DNA of 64,000 nucleotides from JAWXBT01 sp964523015 (GTDB taxonomy: Bacteria > Bdellovibrionota_C > UBA2361 > J135). Shown here one piece after another: positions 1 through 9,067 of the stretch; position 1 is the first letter of the stretch, and each line of letters starts with the position of its first letter. Position numbers and translations under genes: made by a program. The notes below the pieces were generated by a model, which saw only the letters and a program-made list of their open reading frames with translations, searched no databases and had not been told where the DNA came from. The DNA is taken from contig CAZFXN010000007.1 of the NCBI GenBank assembly GCA_964523015.1, positions 5,545 through 69,544 of the forward strand, written 5' to 3'.

Positions 1-1
1 T

Positions 2-1027
2 AGTTTGGCAATTGGCTTGGTCTTAATCTTTTTTGGATTAGCAGGTCTTGACATAATTCAGCTTAGATTTAGTAAATCGATTCAAAGTTCAGCTAATCAG
101 GCTGGAGGTACAGGTCATCTTGGCGCTTACGTAATGGGAATTGTAAGTGGCATTATCGCTGCTCCATGCACTGGGCCTGTGCTAGCTGCGATATTAGTGG
201 TTGCTGGTGCATCAGGAGAGCCCCTTCTTGGAAGCCTCCTACTATTTGTCCACGCATTAGGCCTTGGAGTATTATTTATTATCCTAGGAACATTTAGTGG
301 ATTAGTTAATAAGATCCCTAAATCAGGCGGCTGGCTTTACCTTGTTAAATTTCTTACTAGCTCTGCTATATTTTTAGTAGCACTTTTCTTTTTAGTTCCA
401 GCTTTTAGAGCCGTAAACTTTGTGATTACTGACTACTATGAAACCATATTAGTTATCATTACAATTATTCTATCAATTATCCTTGGCTTAATAGCAATGG
501 GTCAAGAGATAAGATCTTTAAAGATCCTAGCTGCGACTTGCTTAGCAGTGTCTCTTTTTGGGTTACCTAGTTTGTTTGAACGTCAGGATATTTCTCCTAA
601 TTCTTCCAACACTCAAAATAGATTAGAATCACTGAGGTGGGCAAATTCAATCGATCAAGCTTTAGCCATTGCTAAAGAGAATAATCAGATCGTCATGGTC
701 GATCTTTATGCTGACTGGTGCGCCGCATGTAAGGAATACGATCGAATTACATTTAAGGATGAAAAAGTAAGAGGCCTTCTGAATAATATATCTCTGGCTA
801 GGGTTGATTTTACCTTACCTGACGACAAGACAGAAAAAATTGAGAAAGATTATAAAGTAATCGGACTACCAACTATTTTATTTCTTGATGCTAATGGAAA
901 TGAGATAACAAACTCTCGTATTACTGGCTTTCTAAAACCAACTGAATTCTTAGAGCACCTAAACTCTTTTCTCCCGCCTACTCCACCACTTATTCCCCCA
1001 TTAACTCCTTCCATAGATCATCTCTAG
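2..1027 (+). CDS. dsbD: Thiol:disulfide interchange protein DsbD, 3' part (cut by window edge)
   Basis: Membrane reductant conduit that passes electrons from cytoplasmic thioredoxin to periplasmic disulfide isomerases. The reading frame is open to the left edge, so the N-terminal periplasmic domain and first half of the membrane domain lie outside. Visible are the second CcdA half with the APCTGP motif (Cys about 55 counted from base 5), several membrane helices, and a C-terminal thioredoxin-fold domain with DWCAAC (Cys about 239 and 242) and a cis-Pro segment GLPTILF. The order matches the C-terminal two thirds of DsbD. Its last 38 bases overlap the convergent LysM gene. Identity is well supported; the true start is not visible. 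Confidence 0.88.
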   Translation, partial: SLAIGLVLIFFGLAGLDIIQLRFSKSIQSSANQAGGTGHLGAYVMGIVSGIIAAPCTGPVLAAILVVAGASGEPLLGSLLLFVHALGLGVLFIILGTFSGLVNKIPKSGGWLYLVKFLTSSAIFLVALFFLVPAFRAVNFVITDYYETILVIITIILSIILGLIAMGQEIRSLKILAATCLAVSLFGLPSLFERQDISPNSSNTQNRLESLRWANSIDQALAIAKENNQIVMVDLYADWCAACKEYDRITFKDEKVRGLLNNISLARVDFTLPDDKTEKIEKDYKVIGLPTILFLDANGNEITNSRITGFLKPTEFLEHLNSFLPPTPPLIPPLTPSIDHL

Positions 1028-1484
1028 TTTTGATCAATTCTTCAGTTGCAGGGGATAATTCTGGTTGTGGTGGTGTTTTAAGCGAAGACTCTCCTTGGCC
1101 AATGCCATCACTCCTGTTTTTGTTCTCTGTTTCCTCTCTGGCTTTTCGAGCGTTTGATAAGATAACTAGCTGGCTATTTAAAAATTCTTTAGGCATCTCC
1201 TCTCTGATATGTATAAGATCACCTGGAATCATGATCGAATCACCAACCGTAATATTAGCAGGATCTAGGCGAGGATTTACCTTTACTATCTCTTTCCAAT
1301 TTTTTACCTCGCCAGTGTACCATTTTGCAATAATAGCGACTGTCTCTCCATCGCTCTTTATCACATGATACAGTGGTGGCTTTACTTGATCAGCCTGAGG
1401 TGTTTTCGGTGAACGACTGGAACAACTACTTAATGCTAGAGCAAAGAAAAGTCCGATTAATTGAAGATATTTTATAGCAATCAT
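990..1484 (-). CDS. LysM-domain lipoprotein
   Basis: A signal peptide ending in a lipobox (LALSSC, acylated Cys about 21) predicts an outer- or inner-membrane lipoprotein. One LysM fold follows at about residues 38-88 (YHVIKSDGE ... TVGDSIMIPGD), a module that binds peptidoglycan glycan. The C-terminal half is charged and low in complexity, without a catalytic domain. It shares the signature AKWYTGEVKN with the LysM lipoprotein at 38195-39103 (AKWYTGDVKN), so the two may be paralogous cell-wall anchors. It lies 8 bases after the pseudokinase gene and is probably co-transcribed with it. The gene end overlaps dsbD on the opposite strand. Confidence 0.75.
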   Translation of the reverse strand: MIAIKYLQLIGLFFALALSSCSSRSPKTPQADQVKPPLYHVIKSDGETVAIIAKWYTGEVKNWKEIVKVNPRLDPANITVGDSIMIPGDLIHIREEMPKEFLNSQLVILSNARKAREETENKNRSDGIGQGESSLKTPPQPELSPATEELIKTRDDLWKELMGE

Positions 1485-1492
1485 AATCTTTC

Positions 1493-3139
1493 TTAATGTT
1501 TTGTTCGATTTCTTATCACCTTAACTGATTCCCTAACTACTTCACGCACCTGTTTGTCCTTTTCTTGAGACTCCCAGGACATTAACTCTGCCAAAACATC
1601 CTCTCCAGCAACAAGTCCGATAGTTTTAGCGGCAAATCCACGCACTAGGGAATCCTCATCGGTTGACAAAACTAAGACAGATGGCGCTGCCTGTAATGCA
1701 TTCTTATCTTTTTCAAGTGCTTTGAGAGTATTTATCTTTACCTTATAGTGAGAACTACGAAAAGCACTATTTAAAAAATCCTGAGATAACAATTCTTTTC
1801 GCTTAATAACCTCATTTAATAATTTCAAACCTAACCCCTCTCCGGTTTGTAGATCCTGTATTAATCCATTTATCTCTTGAGTTGTTAATGTTGGTATCTT
1901 TGAGTCTGTTATCTTAGCTGGATCGAGATATGAGGTGGTCTGAGCAACCTCATCTCCGTTAATAGCACTCTTACTGTTCTTATCGTTGACTGTTCCCTCA
2001 TTTATAGATGTAACAATCCCATTAGTAACCGTACCACCAACTACCACCTCAGGAGATTCAAGATCCGTTAATATAACTTGATCACTCTCCCAATTAATTA
2101 TCATCCAAATCGTTAATCCTATAAGAAAGAGCAAAGAGAGTAACAGCATGCCCTGGAGTAAGATTGGCTGACTTCTATTTTTAGTGCTTTTAGTATTATC
2201 TATATTTTTCTTTTTGGCTTTTTTTCTTTTTATATCTTTGGTTTTTTCTGACCAAACAGCTTCTGTCTCTGATTTAAAGTTAATAACCTGATTTTCTGTC
2301 AATAGTTTGCAAGATTTGAGAGATGAATCAAGCGCTTCTATATATTCCTCTACTGACCTGTACCTTTTACTAGCAATTTCATTCAGTGCTATTTCAAATA
2401 CTTTATCAACCTCAAGAGTTGATCCAGGAAGGAAGTCTATGATCCTTCGCCTTTCGTTACCGCTCATTGCTGACATTGCAGAGTTAGTACTTTGTCCAAA
2501 GAATGCTCTCTCTTTAGTTAGTAATTGAAAAGAGATTGTCGCTAAACTATAGACATCACTTGCCGGGGACATACTACGACCCGTAATAACCTCAGGGGCA
2601 AGGTATGGTGTCATGTGAGAAGAGTTTCCAGTTACAGCAATTCCACAAACATGACTAATGCCAGGATCTAATATTAAAGACTTACCGGTTCTGCTACTTA
2701 CTAAAATATTAGCCGGGAAGATCGTTCCAGCAATTAATCCTTGAGCATGTAAGTACGAGACTCCCTGTGCCAATCCCTTTAAAAAATCCATTTTGGTATA
2801 AATTGGAATTGAATCTAAATCGACTCTATGAAGATACTCATTTAGCCACTCACCAGGCACATACTCAAAAACAGAGGTAAAGACTCCTTTTGCAACTTCT
2901 CCACCCACTAATGAGACAATATTTTGGTGTTTAAATTTTGAAATTTTTTCTAATACTGCAGAAAACCTATTTTCAAGTTCAAGGGCCTTGCTCAATGTAG
3001 ATACAGTATGTGTTTTTATAAAGACGGGGGCACCAGAGCTAAGATCCTCACCCTTAGATAAAACCTCACCAGGTAAAGTTATGATCTTATCAATTACTTT
3101 ATAGGAGCTGACTGTATTGTCTAAAGGTGCTTTTTGCAT
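1493..3139 (-). CDS. Membrane Ser/Thr kinase-like protein with degraded catalytic motifs (pseudokinase)
   Basis: The N-terminal 270 residues have a protein-kinase fold: the VAIK-type lysine is present (K42 in FIKTH), as is the APE segment (YLAPE). The catalytic HRDxKPxN loop reads AGTIFPAN at 137-144, so catalytic Asp is Thr139 and Lys is Phe141; DFG reads DPG at 158-160, and no Gly-rich loop is evident. A basic segment and one membrane helix (about 327-349) precede an extracytoplasmic region whose last about 120 residues look like a HEAT-type helical repeat. The layout is that of bacterial Hanks kinases. It is more likely a signalling scaffold or sensor than an active enzyme. It precedes a LysM lipoprotein gene. 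Confidence 0.72.
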   Translation of the reverse strand: MQKAPLDNTVSSYKVIDKIITLPGEVLSKGEDLSSGAPVFIKTHTVSTLSKALELENRFSAVLEKISKFKHQNIVSLVGGEVAKGVFTSVFEYVPGEWLNEYLHRVDLDSIPIYTKMDFLKGLAQGVSYLHAQGLIAGTIFPANILVSSRTGKSLILDPGISHVCGIAVTGNSSHMTPYLAPEVITGRSMSPASDVYSLATISFQLLTKERAFFGQSTNSAMSAMSGNERRRIIDFLPGSTLEVDKVFEIALNEIASKRYRSVEEYIEALDSSLKSCKLLTENQVINFKSETEAVWSEKTKDIKRKKAKKKNIDNTKSTKNRSQPILLQGMLLLSLLFLIGLTIWMIINWESDQVILTDLESPEVVVGGTVTNGIVTSINEGTVNDKNSKSAINGDEVAQTTSYLDPAKITDSKIPTLTTQEINGLIQDLQTGEGLGLKLLNEVIKRKELLSQDFLNSAFRSSHYKVKINTLKALEKDKNALQAAPSVLVLSTDEDSLVRGFAAKTIGLVAGEDVLAELMSWESQEKDKQVREVVRESVKVIRNRTKH

Positions 3140-3245
3140 TGATCGACAAAGGTGTACTTAATTATCAATAGCTTATAGCATCAAGATTACGTTTTGCCAA
3201 AAGGCAGCTAAATGACATTTTACATATTAATGTTAGATTAACTCT

Positions 3246-3587
3246 ATGAATCAGAATCAATTAAAACCTATAAAAATTGAGAGAAATGGAGCAAATGGCC
3301 TGTTCATTACTTGGTCAAATGGTACGAAACTTGAGCTGAAGTCTGAAGATCTTCGCAAAAATTGTCCCTGTGCAAAGTGCAAAGATATGAGAGGAGATGT
3401 AAGCCACTCTAAGCCATTAACTAGCAAACCATCCTTATTGAAAATCTTAGATCATTCAAAAGAGGAAGAGATAAAGCTAGTTGAAGTTAGTTCGGTTGGT
3501 AACTATGCGATAAATCTAATCTGGGCAGATTCCCATAGTACCGGAATATATACTTTTGAATTACTCAGAAATCTCTGTAATCTTTAA
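3246..3587 (+). CDS. DUF971 (GBBH-like N-terminal) domain protein
   Basis: Small soluble protein of 113 residues that fills one DUF971 domain, the fold found at the N terminus of gamma-butyrobetaine hydroxylases and as a stand-alone protein near Fe-S and Mrp-related genes. The cluster NCPCAKCKD supplies the Cys residues expected to bind metal. WSNGTKLELKSEDLR and WADSHSTGIYTFELLR are typical flanking segments. Exact function is unknown. Its stop overlaps the convergent infA stop by a few bases, and its promoter must lie in the 106-base divergent gap shared with the pseudokinase gene. Confidence 0.8.
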   Translation: MNQNQLKPIKIERNGANGLFITWSNGTKLELKSEDLRKNCPCAKCKDMRGDVSHSKPLTSKPSLLKILDHSKEEEIKLVEVSSVGNYAINLIWADSHSTGIYTFELLRNLCNL

Positions 3588-3868
3588 GCTGCATCTGGAG
3601 TATCATCATCATTACTCTCAGTCGGAGTAGAGTCGGTGCTAGGTCCAGAATTATGATGTAACCGTTTTACAATACGGCCTTTTGATAAATCATAAGGGGA
3701 GATCTCAACAGCAACTCTGTCACCGGGAAGCACTCGGATATAGAATCTTCTCATCTTTCCAGCAAGATAAGCTAACAGCTCATGACCGTTGTCACACTCA
3801 ACTCGAAAGGTTGTGTTTGGAAAACACTCCTTTACAACACCATTCATTTCTATCGTATCTTTTCCCAT
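3584..3868 (-). CDS. infA: Translation initiation factor IF-1 with acidic tail
   Basis: IF-1 binds the 30S A site and helps select the initiator tRNA. Residues 1-72 form the S1-like OB fold (MGKDTIEMNG, LAGKMRRFYIRVLPGDRV, GRIVKR), close to the usual full length of about 72. An extra 22-residue tail rich in Ser, Thr, Asp and Asn follows. It lies 24 bases after accA on the same strand, so the two are probably one transcript. No strong Shine-Dalgarno sequence precedes the ATG. Confidence 0.93.
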   Translation of the reverse strand: MGKDTIEMNGVVKECFPNTTFRVECDNGHELLAYLAGKMRRFYIRVLPGDRVAVEISPYDLSKGRIVKRLHHNSGPSTDSTPTESNDDDTPDAA

Positions 3869-3892
3869 AAGTTGCGTGAGGGTATCCTACCT

Positions 3893-4876
3893 TTAATTCT
3901 CTGTAAACGGTCCAAGCCGTCTAAATTTGGCATATCTTTGATCTAAGAGCTCTTTAACGCTTAGTTTAGAGAGTTTTTCAAGATGCTGCAAAATATGTAA
4001 CCGTAAAAGCTCAGATGCTTCTTTGTAGTTTCTGTGTGCTCCACCAGTCGGTTCAGGCACAATCTCATCAATTACATTAAGCCGTTTTAGATCTTGGGCC
4101 GTTATCTGAAGCATTTCAGCAGCATGAGCAGCTTGCTCAAGAGGAGCTTCATTTCTATCATGATGCCATAAAATCGAAGCACATCCCTCAGGTGTAATCA
4201 CAGAGTAGCAGGCATTCTCTAACATCAAAATTCTATCGGTAACACCGAGTGCAAGTGCACCGCCGCTACCGCCCTCACCTATTACTACACTTATAACTGG
4301 AACTGTTATCTCAGATAATTCAGCAAGATTACGGGCAATGGCCTCAGCTTGTCCTCGCTCCTCAGCTTCAAGGCCAGGATAAGCACCTTGTGTATCGATA
4401 AGATTAACAATTGGAATTTCAAATTTCTCTGCTAGACGAAAAAGTCTAAGTGCTTTGCGATAGCCATCTGGATTAGCCATCCCAAAATTACGCTTTAATC
4501 GCTCTGCAGTTGTCCGGCCACGTTGTTGGCCTATAATCATGACAGACTGGTCACCTAACTTTCCGGTGCCTCCAACAATTGCAGGATCATCCTTAAAAAC
4601 ACGATCGCCATGAAATTCGATAAAGTCAGTGATCATTAACTCTATGTAATCAACCGTACAGGGCCGATCAAAATGCCTTGAAAGCTGTACTCTTTGGTAT
4701 GCGCTTAACTTTCCGTAAATATCCGCTCTAAGCTTAACGATCTTACCTTCTGTCTTTGCAAATTCATCACGAACAGAGGTGTCTCCAGCATCTAGCTGGT
4801 TTTTAAGCTTCTCTAATACCTCTTCCATCTGAACCAGAGGTTTTTCAAATTCGAGTGGATGTTTGATCAGTGCCAT
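3893..4876 (-). CDS. accA: Acetyl-CoA carboxylase carboxyltransferase subunit alpha
   Basis: Alpha subunit of the carboxyltransferase that, with AccD, moves the carboxyl group from biotin to acetyl-CoA to give malonyl-CoA for fatty-acid synthesis. The 327-residue length is normal. Family segments are visible in order: EFEKPL at the N terminus, LSRHFDRPCTVDYI, FHGDRVFKDDPAIVGG, the crotonase-fold core IDTQGAYPGLEAEERGQ, GEGGSGGALALGVTD, and MLENACYSVITPEGCASIL. It is the first gene of a likely accA-infA transcript, preceded by 176 bases that also hold the 3' end of the miaA transcript. Cytoplasmic. Confidence 0.96.
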   Translation of the reverse strand: MALIKHPLEFEKPLVQMEEVLEKLKNQLDAGDTSVRDEFAKTEGKIVKLRADIYGKLSAYQRVQLSRHFDRPCTVDYIELMITDFIEFHGDRVFKDDPAIVGGTGKLGDQSVMIIGQQRGRTTAERLKRNFGMANPDGYRKALRLFRLAEKFEIPIVNLIDTQGAYPGLEAEERGQAEAIARNLAELSEITVPVISVVIGEGGSGGALALGVTDRILMLENACYSVITPEGCASILWHHDRNEAPLEQAAHAAEMLQITAQDLKRLNVIDEIVPEPTGGAHRNYKEASELLRLHILQHLEKLSKLSVKELLDQRYAKFRRLGPFTEN

Positions 4877-5023
4877 AAATTTTTATGTTTTTGGTATTAA
4901 TAATGTCTTTAACACGGTTAACAGAGCGGGAACCCTAGCAAAAATGAAGAAAAATTACCACAAACTCACAATCTTAACCTCTTGATTGCAAAAACTATTT
5001 GTTACCCCGTGAACGGTTACACA

Positions 5024-5054
5024 AAATGCTAGTTTAACCGGGGGGATAGCATTT
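5024..5054 (-). terminator. Hairpin at miaA stop, possible terminator
   Basis: On the minus strand an 8-bp perfect stem (AAATGCTA at 5054-5047 with TAGCATTT at 5031-5024) encloses a 15-nt loop and runs into TTTTGTG. It overlaps the miaA stop codon. The U tract is short and an alternative GGTTA/TAACC pairing exists, so it could be a weak terminator or a 3'-end stabiliser. Confidence 0.35.
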
Positions 5055-6132
5055 AGATAAGCCCCGCATCAATAGCCCAACACTCATTTTGGATAAGATT
5101 ATTATCTGAACTACTTTTATTTAAATTTTCATTTAAATAACTATTAGCTTCATTAACTACTTCGGCAAAAGTCAGTTTTAATACCTTAGAGTCCTTTATT
5201 TTACTATAAGAATTTTTAGGTTCGACAGTAGATTTAAGCAGAAATCCCTCATCCTCTTTTGGTCTAATTATATAGCCATGCTGAATAGGTTGATTACGCC
5301 AAAAGGTAAGCTGTCGTTTTGCAAACTGTCTAGTTTTTGTGGCCATCTCTTTAAGCAGTGCTTCTTTTGGGATCTCTTTATTAAGTACGGATGTGGCTTG
5401 CGCGTAGCCTAAACTTTTAAGTGCGGGCAGATCCGCGCCGTATTTTTTTATAATGTTTTCAGTTTCATTTAACAATCCCTGCTCTATCATCTCTTTGCAG
5501 CGAGTATCAATTCGGTCATACAGTTTTTCTCTAGGCCAAGATAAAAGTAGGAATAAACCATGTAGTATTGCCTCACTATGTCCATGAGCTTTTTGAAGAG
5601 AGCTCAAGGTTTGACCTGTTAGCTCAAATACTTCAAGAGCCCGGGTCATTCTTTGACGATCATTCGGCTTTATTGAATCAGTTATGTCCTTGTCAACTAA
5701 TTGTAATTGCGCTCGGATTTCCTCTAATGAAAGAGTATCGAGCCTCTCTCTTATCTTAGGGTCTTCTCCAGGAGCATCGAGGATTCCATGAAATAAGCAT
5801 TTAATGTAAAGAGATGTTCCGGCTACTATGACGACATTCTTACCACGAGAAATTATGTCACAGATTGCAACCTCTGCTAATTTAATAAACTCGGCAACAT
5901 TAATCGGCTGATCAGGATCTTTAATATCTATTAAGTGATGAGGAATTTCCTGTTGATCATTTAGAGTAATTTTCCCTGAACCGATATCAAGATCTTTATA
6001 GACTTGCACTGAGTCAATATTAACTATCTCAGCATTACATTTCTTAGCTAAGTTAATTGCAAAATTAGATTTTCCACTGGCAGTTGGTCCACATACTACT
6101 ATAACTTTAATGCCCTTTAATTTACCGGTCAC
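5053..6132 (-). CDS. miaA: tRNA dimethylallyltransferase
   Basis: Transfers the isopentenyl group of dimethylallyl diphosphate to A37 of tRNAs reading UNN codons. The P-loop GPTASGKS lies near the N terminus, followed by the substrate segment NIDSVQVYKDLDIGSGK, DIKDPDQPINVAEF, and VVAGTSLYIK; the C-terminal part carries the family signature KTRQFAKRQLTFWRNQ. A long extra tail of about 60 residues is rich in Asn, Ser and Lys. The reading frame could start at TTG 6150, but GTG 6132 gives an N terminus closer to the family length. Either start overlaps the end of mutL, so translation is probably coupled. Last gene of the rpoZ-rel-ridA-htrA-mutL-miaA run. Confidence 0.93.
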   Translation of the reverse strand: MTGKLKGIKVIVVCGPTASGKSNFAINLAKKCNAEIVNIDSVQVYKDLDIGSGKITLNDQQEIPHHLIDIKDPDQPINVAEFIKLAEVAICDIISRGKNVVIVAGTSLYIKCLFHGILDAPGEDPKIRERLDTLSLEEIRAQLQLVDKDITDSIKPNDRQRMTRALEVFELTGQTLSSLQKAHGHSEAILHGLFLLLSWPREKLYDRIDTRCKEMIEQGLLNETENIIKKYGADLPALKSLGYAQATSVLNKEIPKEALLKEMATKTRQFAKRQLTFWRNQPIQHGYIIRPKEDEGFLLKSTVEPKNSYSKIKDSKVLKLTFAEVVNEANSYLNENLNKSSSDNNLIQNECWAIDAGLI

Positions 6133-7948
6133 GGCCAAACCACTTTTCAACTGTTGCTAAAGGAAACTGAACCATTACCGGTCTTCCGTGCGGACAAGCT
6201 CCGGCTAGCTCAGCTTGATCCAATTGAGAGAGTAGCGCATAGGACTCTTCTTTACTCATAATCTTGCCAGAGCGAATACTTCCATGACATGCGATCCTAG
6301 CAGCTATATGATCTATAGTTTCAGAAACTAATGAGCCGGCCATCGAGGAAAGAAATTCTTCTGCCATCTCCTTAATCAGGGATGGAATATCTTTGATAGC
6401 TACAAATGATGGTGCGCTTCTTACAATAACCTCTTCAGTGCCAAAGGCCTCAATCTCAAATCCCCATCGTTTAATATCAGAGATATTATCCAAGAGATTC
6501 TGTTTAGATTCTGAACCTAAACGAACTACCACCGGAGTTAAAAGCATCTGTTCAGAAACTTTTCCCTCTAAAAAACCCTCCCTGATGCGGTTATAGTTAC
6601 ATCTTTCATGGGCAGCATGCATATCAAGAATGTAAAAGATCTCATCCTTTTCACATAAAAGATAACACTCAAAGATCTGACCGATAAATTTTAAATCCCC
6701 GTACCTAAACTTAATATTTCTAGATTTAGTATCAGTAGCACTGAGATCTTCACTAATTGACTGATAAGAGATCTCAGCCACCGGTTCATATTTTGACCTT
6801 AATGAAAAGGAGCTCTGGGTTGGTTCTACAAAATTTGGATCTTGTAACTTTGAGTTTAGCTTTTCTCTATAAAGAGAATTCTCATAACTACTCTGATGAT
6901 GTGTGGTCTGAGTTACGGTGATTGGGTCTGTAAAGTGATTAACTGCATTAAGTACTCCATCTCTTACAGCAACAAATATCTCACCAGGAGCCAAAAATCT
7001 CACTTCACTTTTCTGAGGATGTACATTTACATCAAGCTGGGATGGGGGAAGGGTAATTGAGATTACTCCAACTGGGGACTCATATGATTTAAGGGTCGAG
7101 GAAAACCCCTCTCTAACTGCCTTCATTATTAAACCATCTCTAACCACCCTTTTATTCGCTATTAACACCAAAGATGCCGCACTCGTAGAAGCACTTCCAG
7201 GATGGCCTACTAATCCATTAATTGAAATGCTACCGCGCTGCCAATTAACAGGCATGCAATTGCCTCGTACAAACGCTTTGGATCTCTCTAACAGGGTATC
7301 TACAGATGGAAAATTTAATACCTCTTTACCATCAACGTTATAACGGTAGCGAATTGAGTAATTTGGTGCCGCGGACTGAATTATCCACTGCTTAATCTTA
7401 GCTTCTTCTGTTTCAGATTTTTTAAGGAACTTCCTTCGAGCTGGGGTGTTATAAAAAATATTGCTGACAATTATTTCAGTACCTGGATTACAGGCGACTG
7501 GCTCAACTTTAACAAGTTTGCCTCCCTCAATAACAACACGAATGCCAATATCGCTTGTTTTCGTTCTCGTTTTTAGTTGAACTTTCGAAACAGCCGCAAT
7601 ACTGGCTAGTGCCTCACCTCGGAAACCAAAAGTTTCTATTGCCGAGAGATCTTTAACTTCAGAAACCTTAGATGTGGCATGATTTTCAAATGCTAAAAGA
7701 GCATCGTCCTTGCTCATGCCCGACCCATCATCGACAACTCTTATACTTCTTCGTCCACCATCCTCAATGAATATTGAGATATCAGAGGCTCCAGCATCAA
7801 GGGAATTATCTAAAAGCTCTCTAACTACAGAGGCTGGGCGTTCAACAACCTCTCCAGCAGAGATCTGGTTAATGACAAACTCAGAGAGTACTCTTATCCG
7901 ACTATTTTTACTTTGTGATGGTTCAATTTTTGGTACTGCTTGTCCCAT
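6122..7948 (-). CDS. mutL: DNA mismatch repair protein MutL
   Basis: MutL couples mismatch recognition by MutS to strand incision. The GHKL ATPase core is intact: ISAGEVVERPASVVREL with the catalytic Glu, DNSLDAGA, DDGSGM, HATSK and GFRGEALASI. The C-terminal dimerisation domain holds an endonuclease-type motif, DMHAAHER, plus ACHGSIRSGK and CPHGRP; the last Glu of the DQHA(X)2E(X)4E motif is Asn here. This suggests the nicking MutL type rather than the MutH-dependent type, with some uncertainty. Length (608) is normal. It starts 5 bases after the htrA stop and overlaps miaA, the mutL-miaA order seen in many proteobacteria. Confidence 0.95.
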   Translation of the reverse strand: MGQAVPKIEPSQSKNSRIRVLSEFVINQISAGEVVERPASVVRELLDNSLDAGASDISIFIEDGGRRSIRVVDDGSGMSKDDALLAFENHATSKVSEVKDLSAIETFGFRGEALASIAAVSKVQLKTRTKTSDIGIRVVIEGGKLVKVEPVACNPGTEIIVSNIFYNTPARRKFLKKSETEEAKIKQWIIQSAAPNYSIRYRYNVDGKEVLNFPSVDTLLERSKAFVRGNCMPVNWQRGSISINGLVGHPGSASTSAASLVLIANKRVVRDGLIMKAVREGFSSTLKSYESPVGVISITLPPSQLDVNVHPQKSEVRFLAPGEIFVAVRDGVLNAVNHFTDPITVTQTTHHQSSYENSLYREKLNSKLQDPNFVEPTQSSFSLRSKYEPVAEISYQSISEDLSATDTKSRNIKFRYGDLKFIGQIFECYLLCEKDEIFYILDMHAAHERCNYNRIREGFLEGKVSEQMLLTPVVVRLGSESKQNLLDNISDIKRWGFEIEAFGTEEVIVRSAPSFVAIKDIPSLIKEMAEEFLSSMAGSLVSETIDHIAARIACHGSIRSGKIMSKEESYALLSQLDQAELAGACPHGRPVMVQFPLATVEKWFGRDR

Positions 7949-7953
7949 ATTCT

Positions 7954-9048
7954 CTACCGTAATATCGGGTCTATCGTGACGACTCTACTAGGTCCATTTC
8001 TGCGACCCTGAGCAAGTTCTACTTTAACTGAGGTGGCTCCTCCAGATTGAGAAATAATATCATCAATCTGATCTTTTGTCGCAACAGCTACCCCATTAAT
8101 TGCTGTTATTAAATCCGCTCGATCAAGATCCCGAACAAATCCAGTGATAAATGCTCCCTCTACTCTACGCATGATTGGTTTAATTTTAGCCAAATCTGCA
8201 GGTCCTCCTGGTATAATTTGATGAACCATTGGTCCTTGATCTGTATCAATTAGAACCCATCCTAGATCCGGCTTTAAGACCTTACCGGTGGCAATCAGTT
8301 CTGGTAAAATTCTTTTAATCTGATTAATTGGAACAGCGAAACTAATTCCTGCAGAATCACCGCTTCTACTTAAAATGGCAGTGTTGATTCCGATAATACG
8401 CCCGGCTTTATCGAGTAACGGTCCACCAGAATTTCCAACGTTAATGGAGGCATCAGTTTGTATAAGCCCCTTCATAAATGTGCCATCTGGACGGCGGATA
8501 GTTCTATTCAGATTGGAGATATTGCCAGTTGTTAAAGTTCGGTTAAGGCCAAATGGATTTCCAATGGCAATGACCTGCTGTCCAATTTCCAAAGCAGAGG
8601 AGTCCCCAAAAGGTATACGAACTAATCCATCTGGTGGATCTACTAATCTTAAAATCGCTATATCGCTATCTCGATCTATTCCAACTAACTTGGCCTCAAA
8701 CACTCCGCCATTTGCTAATGACACCTCAACCTGTTTAGCATTTTCAATGACATGAAGATTTGTTAAAACCATCCCCTTTTCAGTATCAATTACAACACCT
8801 GAACCGGTTCCCTCTTCCGGTTGAATGCCTGAAAACATGTCAAAGGTAATCGTAATTGTTGTGATAAATGCAACTGCTTCATTCGAATTTTTATATACAT
8901 CAATTACTGTTTGCTCATCCTGACTACGAGGTGCCACCGGTAAGGAATATCTAGCGTTTACATCCTCATTTTTTCCAGCTAAAAAATAAGCGACCGTTAC
9001 GCCAATTATAGCGAAGATAAAACTATATATGAATAATGGTCGCTTCAT
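7954..9048 (-). CDS. DegS/HtrA-type membrane-anchored serine protease
   Basis: Periplasmic trypsin-fold protease anchored by one N-terminal helix (about 5-24). The catalytic triad is complete: His99 in TNLHVIEN, Asp129 in DSDIAILRL, Ser207 in GNSGGPLL. One PDZ domain follows (about 255-355, with ITAINGVAVATKDQI). One anchor plus one PDZ resembles DegS, the protease that starts sigma-E signalling, rather than DegP with two PDZ domains. It sits 19 bases after ridA and 5 bases before mutL in the same direction, so it is probably in a housekeeping operon. The substrate is not known. Confidence 0.9.
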   Translation of the reverse strand: MKRPLFIYSFIFAIIGVTVAYFLAGKNEDVNARYSLPVAPRSQDEQTVIDVYKNSNEAVAFITTITITFDMFSGIQPEEGTGSGVVIDTEKGMVLTNLHVIENAKQVEVSLANGGVFEAKLVGIDRDSDIAILRLVDPPDGLVRIPFGDSSALEIGQQVIAIGNPFGLNRTLTTGNISNLNRTIRRPDGTFMKGLIQTDASINVGNSGGPLLDKAGRIIGINTAILSRSGDSAGISFAVPINQIKRILPELIATGKVLKPDLGWVLIDTDQGPMVHQIIPGGPADLAKIKPIMRRVEGAFITGFVRDLDRADLITAINGVAVATKDQIDDIISQSGGATSVKVELAQGRRNGPSRVVTIDPILR

Positions 9049-9067
9049 CCTAAGGTATGTACTATTT

